From contig CAYGBM010000046.1 of assembly GCA_964348225.1 (NCBI GenBank), positions 1-58,620 of the forward strand: DNA of 58,620 nucleotides, written 5' to 3'. The translations under genes and the position numbers were made by a program. Of the stretch, positions 15,601 to 24,303 are shown piece after piece. Position 1 is the first letter of the stretch, and each line of letters starts with the position of its first letter. The notes below the pieces were generated by a model, which made no database searches, was not told the origin of the DNA, and saw nothing but the letters and a program-made list of their open reading frames with translations. Source of the DNA: CAYGBM01 sp964348225. GTDB lineage: Bacteria > Patescibacteriota > Minisyncoccia > Minisyncoccales > CG1-02-41-26.

Positions 15601-16065
15601 ATGAAAAAAAATCTTAACAAAAAAGCAGTTAGAGAAACAAAAAAGAGAAGAAACAAGGCAATTGTTGGAGAGCTTTCAGGAATTACTCAAGAAAGAAAAA
15701 AAGAGCTTCTAGAAATGGATCGAATTGCCAAGATGCTAATCAGAAGAGATCTTGAGTTGGTTGAAACTAGAGAAAAAAGAGAGGCTGAACTTAAAGAATT
15801 AGAGAGGGTAAAGGCAGAATTAGAAAACGCAAAAAGTGTTCTTGAAATAAAAGTAAAGGCACGAACCTGGGAGTTAAGAGAATTAACTCAAAACCTTGAA
15901 GAACAGGTTAAAGAAAGAACAAAAGAACTTCAAGAGAAGATAGAGGAATCACAAAAAATGATTAAACTTATGGTTGGTAGAGAATTAAGAATGGTGGAAT
16001 TAAAAAAAGAAATTCAGAAATTAAAAGAAAAATTAAGAAATAAAGGTCTATTAAAAAACCATTGA
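15601..16065 (+). CDS. coiled-coil protein resembling sensor-kinase linkers (154 aa)
   Basis: Nearly all helical, Glu/Lys-rich heptads. Contains LEEQVKERTKELQEKIEESQ, the linker seen before HisKA domains, and the MVGRELRMVELKKEIQKLK motif that often follows PAS domains in histidine kinases. No kinase, ATPase or membrane segment is present. It lies 70 nt downstream of the FIST gene and is probably co-transcribed. Inferred: an adaptor for the FIST sensor; partner unknown. Confidence 0.7.
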   Translation: MKKNLNKKAVRETKKRRNKAIVGELSGITQERKKELLEMDRIAKMLIRRDLELVETREKREAELKELERVKAELENAKSVLEIKVKARTWELRELTQNLEEQVKERTKELQEKIEESQKMIKLMVGRELRMVELKKEIQKLKEKLRNKGLLKNH

Positions 16066-16070
16066 TAAAC

Positions 16071-16550
16071 ATGGCTAAGAAAATCATTGGTTGGGTACTT
16101 TTGGTTGTTGGGATATTAATTATAGCTTGGGGAGTTTGGTCCTCTTACAATATTTTCACAACCAAAGAGCCTGTGCCTCAGGTCTTTGAAATCCCAGAGG
16201 CTTACAAAAACGTTAACTCAGAAGAAAAAAGAGAAGAACCAACAGAAGAAAACGGAGAGGAGGGGACAATTAGCGAAGAAGAGGAAGCCCAGAGAAGGGC
16301 AGGTGAAATCATCAAAGAGCAGATAGCTGAAATACTTCCTTTTGATTTTATAACCAAATTTTTCAATCTAATTGCCTGGTCAATTTTCATGGCAATTCTG
16401 ATTCTCGCTGGAGGAAAGATTGCTGGTATTGGAATAAAGCTTTTAGCAGTGAAAGAAGTGCTTGTTGCTAAAGAGGCAAAAGAAGAGTACGTCCCCAAAA
16501 GAGAGTATGTCCCTGAAAAAGATTACAGTTCCGAATCCGAAGAAAAATAG
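16071..16550 (+). CDS. two-TM membrane protein (159 aa)
   Basis: Starts at ATG 16071 (MAKKIIGWVLLVVGILII); an in-frame TTG at 16062 only adds three residues. Membrane segments lie at about residues 4-24 and 100-122, separated by an acidic linker (EEKREEPTEENGEEGTISEEEE). The C-terminal tail has repeats (EEYVPKREYVPEKDY). No family recognised. Its start overlaps nothing but follows the coiled-coil gene by 5 nt. Confidence 0.75.
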   Translation: MAKKIIGWVLLVVGILIIAWGVWSSYNIFTTKEPVPQVFEIPEAYKNVNSEEKREEPTEENGEEGTISEEEEAQRRAGEIIKEQIAEILPFDFITKFFNLIAWSIFMAILILAGGKIAGIGIKLLAVKEVLVAKEAKEEYVPKREYVPEKDYSSESEEK

Positions 16551-16594
16551 TTTACCTTTGTTGCCAGCTAAAAATGAAGAAATTGGAGAGCTAA

Positions 16595-17026
16595 ATGGAT
16601 GGGGGTGTTTGTTTTGTTATTAAATCAATGGTTGAAGCTGCCAAAAGATACAATATATTGTTCAGGTGGGTTTATTGGCATTTTGGCGAGGCTGCAAAAG
16701 CAATATTAAGGGGTTGGAAAAACTTTTTGCTTTTCACCTTGAATTATTTTTCTGTTCCTCAGCTGACAAAAACCCTTTTTTCTCACTGGCGGAGATATCG
16801 TGAATCTTATGGCAGGGGATTTGACCCCAAGAGATATTTAAGCGCCTTTGTTGGCAATATGATATCCAGGACCTTGGGGGCAATTGTTAGGTTTTTTGTT
16901 ATTATTGTTGGCTTGGCAGCTGAGGTTGTTGTTTTTGGGATAGGGCTGATTATTTTTTTGGTTTGGATTTTTCTGCCAGTGTTTTTGATTTTGGCTATTG
17001 CAGCTGGCATTGGGCTTTTAATTTAA
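16595..17026 (+). CDS. membrane protein (143 aa), upstream of the ClpC-like ATPase
   Basis: The N-terminal half is amphipathic with many Trp/Phe/Arg (FRWVYWHFGEAAKAILRGWKNFLLFTLNYFS), followed by FDPKRYLSAFVGNMISRTLGAIVRF. Two strong hydrophobic segments fill the last 55 residues. GGAG lies 6 nt before ATG 16595; ATG 16628 is an alternative. It ends 24 nt before the predicted start of the ClpC-like gene, suggesting it works with it at the membrane. Function unknown. Confidence 0.7.
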   Translation: MDGGVCFVIKSMVEAAKRYNILFRWVYWHFGEAAKAILRGWKNFLLFTLNYFSVPQLTKTLFSHWRRYRESYGRGFDPKRYLSAFVGNMISRTLGAIVRFFVIIVGLAAEVVVFGIGLIIFLVWIFLPVFLILAIAAGIGLLI

Positions 17027-17050
17027 GGAGTGTTTGAGGTTTCAAAGATC

Positions 17051-19690
17051 ATGCCTTTTAATCTTAAAAAAACGGCTGCTTTCCAGCCGATTAGATGGGA
17101 GAGAAATCCTTTGTTTAGATTTAGGAGATTGTTAAAAATTTTGTTTTTTATTGCAGGTTTAGCTCTACTTGCTTTGTTTGCAGCTGGAATTTCAAACAAA
17201 GACGTTTCTGATGAAACTTTGGAGAAGCTCTTGGGCGGAACCCTTTTAATTCTGGCTTTGGCAATTTTATTCTGGGAGATTGACCTCTTTTTTAATTTAA
17301 GGTTTAAGAATCCTAGGTTAAATTATTCACCAAGAGAACTTATTTTACAACCAACCAATTTTAATGCTGCTTCCTTTCTTGATTACCAAGCAACCAAGAT
17401 TTTTCTTGAAACAACGAGGTTTGCTAAAAGAAAGCAAGTATCAGATTCTTTATCGACAGTTTTTCTTTATTGCTTAATTTCTTCAAGAGCCAGAGAAATC
17501 AATTTTGTTGCCAAAAGAACAGGGCTGAATTTTAATCAACTTAAAAAAGAGCTAAAGAAAGAGCTTTCAAAGGAAAAGCAAATAAAGAAAAAGAAACAGC
17601 AATGGGAAGGGGAGTGGAAAAAGGAAAGAGAGGAAAAACGAGAAAAGCAAGAAAGAAAGCAAAGAATTGAAATGCAATTTTGTGATGTTGTGAGTGAGGC
17701 AGCAAAGATTGCTGATAAAAGAAAGAGAGAGAAAATTAGCCCGGGTGAGCTTTTAGTGGCTGTAGCTCGGCTTGACTCTTTTTTTAAACGATTCTTGGTT
17801 CAAAACGACATAAGGCAAGAGGACATTGAGGATTTGGTTTTTTGGCAAAAAAGGCTCCAGGACCAGGTGGTTAAAAAGAAAAGATTTTGGGACTATAATA
17901 ATCTGCTTCAAAAAGGTTTTTTGGCAAAAGATTGGGCGGCTGGCTTCACCATAACCTTAGATAAATATTCTTTAGATTTAAGAGAAAAGGTTGGAACAAG
18001 CGGCTTTAGAGAAATCATAGGGCACAAAGAAGAAATCAAACGGGTTGAAAGAATTCTTGAAAAGAAAGAAATCAATAATGTTCTATTAGTGGGGCAGCCG
18101 GGAGCTGGCAGAGACAGCATTGTTGAAGCTTTAGCCCAAAGAGCCTTTTTCAGCAAGAGCTCTGAGAATATAAACTTCAAACGGATTTTAAAATTTGACA
18201 TCACCTCTCTTACAGCTGAGATTACTTCATCAGAAATGCAAGAAGCAATACTTGATAAGTGCTTTCAAGAGGCAGTAAAGGCAGGGAACATTATCTTAGT
18301 TATTGATGAATTTCACAATTTTGTTTCTGATATTCCAAAGCCAGGGGTAGTTGATATTTCAGGGATATTGGGACGATATTTAGCCCTCTCGGACTTTCAA
18401 ATTATTGCTGTTACAACCTATGATGGTTTGCATAGCATCATTGAGAAAAACCCTTCTTTAAACAACCTTTTTGAGAAAGTGGAGGTTAAAGAAATTTCTG
18501 AAAAAGAGACGTTGCACCTTTTGGAAAACTATGTTCCTTTCTTTGAAAAAAAACACAAAAAATTCATAAACTACAAAGCCTTACGAGAAGTGCTAACCTT
18601 GAGCTCTCGTTATTTAACACAAACACCGTTTCCAGAAAAAGCCCTCCGCCTTTTAGATGAGGCTATGAGCTATTTGGCAGTTTACACTAAAGATTATGTT
18701 TTAAGAGAAGAGCATATCAAAAAGGTTATTACTGAGAAAACTGAAATACCTGTTGAAGAGCTTGAGGCAAAAGAAAAAAAGGTTTTGTTGAACTTAGAAA
18801 AGTTGATTCATCAAAGGATTATTAACCAAGAGGAAGCAGTAAAACAGACTGCCTCTGCTTTGAGAAGAGCAAGGGCTGAGGTAAGCTTACGGAAAGGTCC
18901 CATAGGAACTTTTCTGTTCTTGGGGCCAACAGGGGTTGGCAAAACAGAAACATCAAAAGCTCTGAGCAGTATTTATTTTGGCTCAGAAAAAAGGATGATA
19001 AGGCTGGATATGAGTGAATTCCAAAATCTTGAGGACATCAAAAGGTTAATCGGCTCTCAACACGAATCAGGGCTTTTAACAACACCTGTTAGGGAAAACC
19101 CTTTTTCTTTAGTTTTACTTGATGAAATTGAAAAAGCTCACGTGAAGATTTTAAACTTATTTTTACAGGTTTTGGACGAAGGCTGGCTAACCGATGGTAT
19201 GGGAAGAAAGGTTGATTTTAAAAACACAATTATTATTGCAACAAGCAATGCGGGCGCAGAAATTATCCGACAAGACATTCAAGCAGACAAAGCTTTGAAT
19301 ATTATTAAAGATGACCTTTTAGATTATCTTTTCCGAGAGAAAGTCTTTCGGCCAGAGTTTATTAACCGTTTTGATGCTGTAATTGTTTTTCGTCCCTTAA
19401 CAAAAGAGAATCTTTTAGATATTGCCCATCTTATGCTTGATAAACTTGCCAGGAACCTTCAAGACAAGGGAATACGGTTTGAGATCACGCTTCCCCTGAA
19501 ACAAAAAATTGCTGAGCTTGGCTACAATCCTGTTTTCGGAGCAAGAGAAATGAAAAGGGTCTTGCAAGATAAGGTGGAAAACGTCTTGGCAAACGCAATT
19601 TTAAGCGGTAAACTAAAAAGAGGAAAAAGGGTAGAGGTTGACCCAACCAATTTTGAATTAATTATAAACCCTATAAATGTAGATATGTGA
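17051..19690 (+). CDS. membrane-anchored ClpC/ClpA-like double AAA+ ATPase
   Basis: Two N-terminal membrane segments (about residues 28-55 and 67-85) precede a Clp-N-like region and a Lys/Glu coiled coil. AAA-1 (about 325-560) has a degenerate Walker A, GQPGAGRDS (Lys to Arg, Thr to Asp), but an intact Walker B, ILVIDEFHNF. AAA-2 (about 600-850) is canonical: LGPTGVGKTETSKAL, LLDEIEKAH, IIIATSNAG, and a ClpB-type small domain. GTG 17030 would extend it by 7 residues; ATG 17051 with GAGG upstream is preferred. Known: Clp ATPases unfold proteins for ClpP or disaggregate them. The membrane tether suggests a role in envelope protein control. Confidence 0.88.
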   Translation: MPFNLKKTAAFQPIRWERNPLFRFRRLLKILFFIAGLALLALFAAGISNKDVSDETLEKLLGGTLLILALAILFWEIDLFFNLRFKNPRLNYSPRELILQPTNFNAASFLDYQATKIFLETTRFAKRKQVSDSLSTVFLYCLISSRAREINFVAKRTGLNFNQLKKELKKELSKEKQIKKKKQQWEGEWKKEREEKREKQERKQRIEMQFCDVVSEAAKIADKRKREKISPGELLVAVARLDSFFKRFLVQNDIRQEDIEDLVFWQKRLQDQVVKKKRFWDYNNLLQKGFLAKDWAAGFTITLDKYSLDLREKVGTSGFREIIGHKEEIKRVERILEKKEINNVLLVGQPGAGRDSIVEALAQRAFFSKSSENINFKRILKFDITSLTAEITSSEMQEAILDKCFQEAVKAGNIILVIDEFHNFVSDIPKPGVVDISGILGRYLALSDFQIIAVTTYDGLHSIIEKNPSLNNLFEKVEVKEISEKETLHLLENYVPFFEKKHKKFINYKALREVLTLSSRYLTQTPFPEKALRLLDEAMSYLAVYTKDYVLREEHIKKVITEKTEIPVEELEAKEKKVLLNLEKLIHQRIINQEEAVKQTASALRRARAEVSLRKGPIGTFLFLGPTGVGKTETSKALSSIYFGSEKRMIRLDMSEFQNLEDIKRLIGSQHESGLLTTPVRENPFSLVLLDEIEKAHVKILNLFLQVLDEGWLTDGMGRKVDFKNTIIIATSNAGAEIIRQDIQADKALNIIKDDLLDYLFREKVFRPEFINRFDAVIVFRPLTKENLLDIAHLMLDKLARNLQDKGIRFEITLPLKQKIAELGYNPVFGAREMKRVLQDKVENVLANAILSGKLKRGKRVEVDPTNFELIINPINVDM

Positions 19691-19730
19691 AAAGGTCGAG
19701 GCAAAGATTAAATATTAATTATTCAATACA

Positions 19731-21140
19731 ATGAAAGCAATAGCCTTAATTCCAATTATAGTGGTAGGGGTGGTGGTTGTTGTGGTGCTGGGGTTGCTTG
19801 GCACTCAAACATGGAACCCTAGTTGGAATCCATTCCAGGGTATAGCAGAAAACCGGCTGGTTGAAAGGGCATTTGCCAAGCTTTCTGACCTGGACAGCTT
19901 TACAATGACAGCAAGAATTGAAGCTGAGATTTATGCTGCTCCCTCAGGCCAAGAAGCTCAAGGTGTTAATGTTTCTATTGTGTTTGAGGATTCAATTGAC
20001 AAAGAAGATCCTGAGAATATAAAGAGCTCTGGCACAATCAGTTTTTCAGCTGAGGCTGAAGGTACCACAATGGAAGCGAGGGGAGAAATTATTACCTTTG
20101 GTAAAATTATATACGCAAAGCTCACCTCAATGCCTCTCTTGCCTTTTCCTGTTGAGGGCCTTGATGAAATAAAGGGCCGGTGGTTCAAGATAGACACAGA
20201 GAAACTGGCAGAAATGGCAGGAAGAGAGAATCTCCCTTTTGATGGAATGCAGCAAAAAGAAATGTTAGAGGATTTGAAGAGTTTGGGCAAAGACAAAAAA
20301 TTCTTTATGGTGGAAGAGAATTATGGCCAAGAAGAGGTGGATGGAGACAAAGCTGATCATTATTTAGTCACGGTTAACAAAGAAGCCTTTAAAGAGCTCA
20401 TCCCCGAGTATCTTGAACTAATGAAAAAGTATGTGCCAGAGGAGTCTCTGGAAGATTATGAAAGAAATGTTGAAGATATTTCAGAACAGTTGCCTGATAA
20501 AATTGATCAAGGCTGGGAGATAATAGGAGGAATTAGCTTTGACATCTGGGTTGCCAAAAGAAACTCAGCTTTGAAGAAGATAAGGTGGGAAAAAGACATA
20601 GACCTAGCTTCAATTGAAGCCCTGCAAGAGAGAGCAGGGGAGGTTGAAGGAAATATAAACGTTGTTTTTGAATTGGTATTTTCTGATTTTAACGAAGAAT
20701 TTGAAATTGAAGAGCCAGAAGACTCAACCCCGATTGAAGAAATGATTCCAGGCTTTTCTTCTTATATTGCACCTACCATTGAATCGGAAGCAAGCCAGCG
20801 TGATTCTCGGATTATCGCTGCTTTAAGTCAAGCAAGAACAGTAATGGTTTTCCTATTGGTTGAGGAGGGCAACTACGACAATTTTAGTTGCGACAATGAG
20901 GATATGGAAATGCTTTGTGAGGAGGTGATAGCTCAAGGAGGAAGGTTGAATATTGCCAAAGATAGTTTCTCTGATTCCCAAGCAGCTTGCGTTTGGTCTT
21001 CACTCATTGAATCAGATCATTGGTATTGCGCAGATAGCGAAGGTTATGCTGGCTGGACAACTGTTTATCCAGAAAGTGAAGGGTACTGCCAAGACGGGGA
21101 GAGTGCTGTTTGCCCACCGGTTTCGCAATCAGCCTTCTGA
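19731..21140 (+). CDS. exported protein: LolA/LppX-like region fused to a pilin-like C-terminus (469 aa)
   Basis: N-terminal membrane segment or uncleaved signal (residues 5-25), then a long beta-rich region (DSFTMTARIEAEIY ... GRWFKIDTEKL ... DHYLVTVNKEAFKEL) typical of LppX/LolA-like lipoprotein folds. Residues about 365-469 resemble the C-terminal head of Patescibacteria type IV pilins: IAALSQARTVMVFLLVEEGNYDNFSC, paired cysteines, HWYCADSEGYAGWT, and a CPP end. The pilin N-terminal helix is missing. Inferred: a surface protein that reuses a pilin head. It is followed by a terminator at 21167-21206. Confidence 0.65.
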   Translation: MKAIALIPIIVVGVVVVVVLGLLGTQTWNPSWNPFQGIAENRLVERAFAKLSDLDSFTMTARIEAEIYAAPSGQEAQGVNVSIVFEDSIDKEDPENIKSSGTISFSAEAEGTTMEARGEIITFGKIIYAKLTSMPLLPFPVEGLDEIKGRWFKIDTEKLAEMAGRENLPFDGMQQKEMLEDLKSLGKDKKFFMVEENYGQEEVDGDKADHYLVTVNKEAFKELIPEYLELMKKYVPEESLEDYERNVEDISEQLPDKIDQGWEIIGGISFDIWVAKRNSALKKIRWEKDIDLASIEALQERAGEVEGNINVVFELVFSDFNEEFEIEEPEDSTPIEEMIPGFSSYIAPTIESEASQRDSRIIAALSQARTVMVFLLVEEGNYDNFSCDNEDMEMLCEEVIAQGGRLNIAKDSFSDSQAACVWSSLIESDHWYCADSEGYAGWTTVYPESEGYCQDGESAVCPPVSQSAF

Positions 21141-21166
21141 TAATACTGGAAAAACCCAAAAACCCG

Positions 21167-21206
21167 AACCAAAGAAAAGGGGACTCAGACCCTTTTTCTT
21201 TGGTTT
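21167..21206 (+). terminator. intrinsic terminator
   Basis: Stem AACCAAAGAAAAGGG / CCTTTTTCTTTGGTT around ACTCAGA; the arms themselves carry the T-rich run. Confidence 0.8.
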
Positions 21207-21228
21207 AGAATAAACAGCATAGGTTGAT

Positions 21229-21430
21229 TGTATCGGAATTTCAATTACAATTGAAATTCCGATACATCAGAAGGGGGTCGGGGAAGAAGAATTCTTCCCC
21301 GTGTAGGAAAACAGTCGCTCAGACAGGGCTCCCAATTGAATTTATAAAATAAATTCAATTGGGAGAGCGACGTTAGAAACCGAGGGTTTCTAAAGAACAT
21401 AGCTCGCGAGCGGAGCGAGCGACTATGTTC
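21229..21430. repeat. array of five adjacent inverted repeats
   Basis: Five dyads in about 200 nt: (1) 18-bp perfect, 21229-21246 / 21249-21266; (2) GGGGAAGAA / TTCTTCCCC, 21280-21300; (3) nested GTCGCTC / GAGCGAC (21314-21320, 21365-21371) enclosing the perfect 15-bp arms 21331-21345 / 21349-21363; (4) TTAGAAACC / GGTTTCTAA, 21373-21393; (5) GAACATAG / CTATGTTC, 21395-21430, with an inner CGAGCGGAGCGAG core. There is no ORF here. It looks like a landing site for palindromic repeats. Confidence 0.8.
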
Positions 21431-21438
21431 GTTTTGGT

Positions 21439-21466
21439 TTGACTTTTTAATTTTTTGTACTATAAT
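21439..21466 (+). promoter_or_regulatory. promoter giving a near-leaderless mRNA
   Basis: TTGACT (21439-21444), 16-nt spacer, TATAAT (21461-21466). The ATG of the CAP gene is only 8 nt after the -10, so the transcript should start at or next to the start codon. Confidence 0.75.
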
Positions 21467-21473
21467 TTGAGGA

Positions 21474-22427
21474 ATGTTAGAGAAAATAATTATCAAGCTA
21501 AAAAGAATATTTATTCCCTCTGAAGAGAATGACTTCAAGCCTGGATTCTTGAAAAGCAGGTTTTTATTTTATTATCTTTTGGTTCTGATTGTTTTGAAGA
21601 TCGGGGTTGTTTTGCTTGTAATAAGTCTTCCTCAAAATATATTTTTTGCTGATGTTTCAAGAGCTATCATAATGGAATTAGCCAACAAACAAAGGGAAGA
21701 TTTGGGGCTCTTACCCTTGAAAGAAAATCCTCAATTAAACGAGGCTGCCCTTCTTAAGGCTAAAGATATGATCACTAAGAATTATTTTGGCCATCAGAGC
21801 CCGCGGGGAACCAGCCCCTGGGACTGGCTCACAAATGTTGGGTATGATTATCAAGCGGCTGGCGAAAACTTAGGCATAGGATTTTTAGATTCAGAAGAAA
21901 TTTATCAAGCCTGGAATGATTCTTCTTCCCATAAGGCAAATCTCTTGAACCCAAAATACAAGGAAACAGGAATCGCTATTTTACAGGGCTATTTTAAAGG
22001 CAATAAAACAACGGTTGTTGTTCAATTTTTCGGCTCTGAGAAAAAGGGGGTTGAATTGTTTTTTGAGCCCCAAACGGTATCAGCTAAAGAATCGCCCGAA
22101 GCAACAGGCCAAGTTGGAGAGGTTGTTCAGCCATCTGAAGTTCCAAGCGACCTTGTCTCTGCTGAAGTATCGTCTGAAAGGGGCTTGAAATTCAGATTGT
22201 TAAAGTTTATGGCCAAAGACTATAGCAATCTTTTGCAGAAAATCATATTCTATTCATTGTTTTTAATTTGTATTGCTTTGATTGTGAACATAATAATCAA
22301 ACCCGACATTCAAAACAGGCAGTTGATTATTAAAACTTTAAAAATACTTTCTTTATTAATTCTGCTTGTTCTTTTGAACAAAGCCATAATATTGAAATTA
22401 ATCCCTCATACTTTAGGCATAAATTAG
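21474..22427 (+). CDS. CAP (SCP/PR-1) domain membrane protein
   Basis: Membrane segment at about residues 29-52, then an extracytoplasmic CAP domain (about 62-190): NKQREDLGLLPLKENPQLNEAALLKAKDM, YFGHQSPRGTSPWDW, AGENLGIGF, AWNDSSSHKANLLNPKYKETGIA. This is the standard bacterial CAP pattern with the His/Glu residues. Two more membrane segments lie at the C-terminus (about 253-310). Known: CAP proteins are secreted or surface proteins of varied role. It starts an operon with sortase (3 nt gap) and an FN3 protein. Confidence 0.92.
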   Translation: MLEKIIIKLKRIFIPSEENDFKPGFLKSRFLFYYLLVLIVLKIGVVLLVISLPQNIFFADVSRAIIMELANKQREDLGLLPLKENPQLNEAALLKAKDMITKNYFGHQSPRGTSPWDWLTNVGYDYQAAGENLGIGFLDSEEIYQAWNDSSSHKANLLNPKYKETGIAILQGYFKGNKTTVVVQFFGSEKKGVELFFEPQTVSAKESPEATGQVGEVVQPSEVPSDLVSAEVSSERGLKFRLLKFMAKDYSNLLQKIIFYSLFLICIALIVNIIIKPDIQNRQLIIKTLKILSLLILLVLLNKAIILKLIPHTLGIN

Positions 22428-22430
22428 GTT

Positions 22431-23180
22431 ATGAAAGAAAAAGATAATGAAAAATCAAAAAATACTTTTTGGAAAAAAGTCCACATACTCTGGAAGCCTT
22501 TTTTGATTCTTTTTTTCCTCTTTTTTGTTATCTGGAATTGGAACAATATTTTTTGGACTTTAAACTATCATGTTATATTTGAAAAAGTGATTTCTCCTTT
22601 TGTTAAGGCAAAAAAGATGTTGACTAACGAGGAACCGCAAGGAGAAAATTATTTTGTAAGAGAGGGAAAAATAGAAATCCCCAAAATCAACATTGAAGCC
22701 CCTCTTTTGTTTATTGACCAAAATGAGAATAATAATCTCAGCGAAAAGGACTTTCAAGAATATCTGAAAGATGGCGTTGTTCACTATCCAGATTCCACCT
22801 TACCAGGTACTGAAGGGGTAAGTGTTATTTTAGGACACAGCGCTCCTCCTGGCTGGCCTAAGATTAATTACGACTGGGTTTTTAATGATATAAATAAGCT
22901 GGAACCAGGTGATGAGATTTCTGTATATATAAATGATGAAAAGCAATTCATCTATCAGGTTGCAAGAAAGGTATTCTTGGAAAAGGGAGAAGAAATTTCC
23001 TCCCTAACAGAGTTGACCCCGTTAGAGACTCAAGGAGCCCAAGAAATCGAGGAAGAGACCTCACAAGAAAAGTTTCTAACGGGGTTGACAAAATCCAAGC
23101 CTGTGCTAATCTTAATAAGTTGTTGGCCTCCAGGCAAAGATAAACAAAGGATTGGGGTTGAAGCTGTGTTGATTGATTAA
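22431..23180 (+). CDS. sortase (class D/E-like)
   Basis: Membrane transpeptidase that attaches surface proteins. One N-terminal membrane segment (about residues 20-40). The beta-barrel sortase core has KIEIPKINIEAPL, the catalytic His in VILGHSAPPGWP, the catalytic Cys in LILISCWPPG, and the Arg in KDKQRIGVEA. 249 aa is normal. It sits between the CAP protein and the FN3 protein, its likely functional context. No LPXTG-type motif is evident in the two neighbours, so the substrate is not visible here. Confidence 0.93.
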   Translation: MKEKDNEKSKNTFWKKVHILWKPFLILFFLFFVIWNWNNIFWTLNYHVIFEKVISPFVKAKKMLTNEEPQGENYFVREGKIEIPKINIEAPLLFIDQNENNNLSEKDFQEYLKDGVVHYPDSTLPGTEGVSVILGHSAPPGWPKINYDWVFNDINKLEPGDEISVYINDEKQFIYQVARKVFLEKGEEISSLTELTPLETQGAQEIEEETSQEKFLTGLTKSKPVLILISCWPPGKDKQRIGVEAVLID

Positions 23181-23182
23181 AT

Positions 23183-24235
23183 ATGAGAAATAATTTCAAA
23201 AAATCAATAACAAGCATTACAAAAGCTATTTTAATTGGCGCTGGTTTAACTGCGCCTGTTTTAGGGTTTGCAGCTTCCACCTTGCCAGTAGATCCTCCAA
23301 CAGTTATCACTGACAATGTAAGCAATGTTCATTCAAATTCCGCTGTGCTCCACGGAAGAGTAACAAATAATGGGGGGTGCGTTGAGATGACTACCTGGTT
23401 TGAATATGGCAAAGACACTTCTTATGGCTCAGAAACTCAGAAGGAGTTCCGTAAAACATTAGGCTCTTTTTCAGATAGTATTTCTGGTTTATCTCCTGGC
23501 ACTACTTATCACTACAGGGCAGTGGTTAGAAACAACACTAAAACAGGTTATGGGTCTGATAAAACATTTACTACTTCAGGCTCACCGCCCAGCCCCTCTT
23601 TTGATGTGAGGGTTTCTGCCAAGAATATTTCAAGAGGCGATACAACCTGGTACAACTCTTTAAGGGCTGAGCCACTTGAGCTTTTGATGTTCAGAATCAG
23701 GGTTATCTCAACAGGCAATAGTGAAGTTGCAAATATTAGAGTAAAAAATACCCTGCCAACAAACATAATTTATCAAGGCGATTTGCTTATTGATGGCGCT
23801 TTCAGCTCCAAAAACATTAATACTGAACAAGTCAACATAGGGGACTTGTCAGCAGGGCAGACAAGGATTATTACCTTTGAAGCTCAGGTGGCTGCTGAAA
23901 CAAAGTTTAACTATGGAACGAGTAATCTGGTGAACACTGTCCTTGCTTATAATGAGGATTTTTCTCACACAGACACCTGCACAATTATGGTAACCAGAAA
24001 AGCAGTGGCTGGCGCTGCAACCGATGTTTCAACAGGCATAACAAATGATATCTTTGATTCTATTTTATTCCCGCTTGCTTTAGCTTTTCTTATGGTCTGG
24101 ATTTTCAAATCAAGGTTTATTGGTTTGGATGAATGGACCCACAAAAGAAAGAAAAAGGTAGATGAATATCGGGCAAAAAAGAAATTGAAGAGGAAAATCG
24201 CTCAGGCTAAATCTCAAGGATATTTTGAGAAATAA
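23183..24235 (+). CDS. exported FN3 / DUF11-like surface protein with C-terminal anchor (350 aa)
   Basis: N-terminal signal/anchor (about residues 8-30). An FN3-type domain (about 33-129) shows NSAVLHGRVTNNG, TTWFEYGKDTSYG, ISGLSPGTTYHYRAVVRNN and FTTSG. A DUF11/CARDB-like domain (about 135-270) contains FRIRVISTGNSEVANIRVKNTLP. A C-terminal membrane segment (about 296-315) is followed by a basic tail. It starts 3 nt after the sortase gene, so the same operon. Inferred: cell-surface adhesin-like or structural protein. Confidence 0.85.
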   Translation: MRNNFKKSITSITKAILIGAGLTAPVLGFAASTLPVDPPTVITDNVSNVHSNSAVLHGRVTNNGGCVEMTTWFEYGKDTSYGSETQKEFRKTLGSFSDSISGLSPGTTYHYRAVVRNNTKTGYGSDKTFTTSGSPPSPSFDVRVSAKNISRGDTTWYNSLRAEPLELLMFRIRVISTGNSEVANIRVKNTLPTNIIYQGDLLIDGAFSSKNINTEQVNIGDLSAGQTRIITFEAQVAAETKFNYGTSNLVNTVLAYNEDFSHTDTCTIMVTRKAVAGAATDVSTGITNDIFDSILFPLALAFLMVWIFKSRFIGLDEWTHKRKKKVDEYRAKKKLKRKIAQAKSQGYFEK

Positions 24236-24257
24236 CAATAAATAGTATTAAATCTTG

Positions 24258-24296
24258 TTAAAACCACTTCTTTTTTCCAAGGAAGTGGTTTTAAAA
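24258..24296 (+). terminator. terminator of the CAP-sortase-FN3 operon
   Basis: TTAAAACCACTTC (24258-24270) / GGAAGTGGTTTTAA (24281-24294) with a T-rich loop. Confidence 0.8.
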
Positions 24297-24303
24297 TACG
24301 TTC

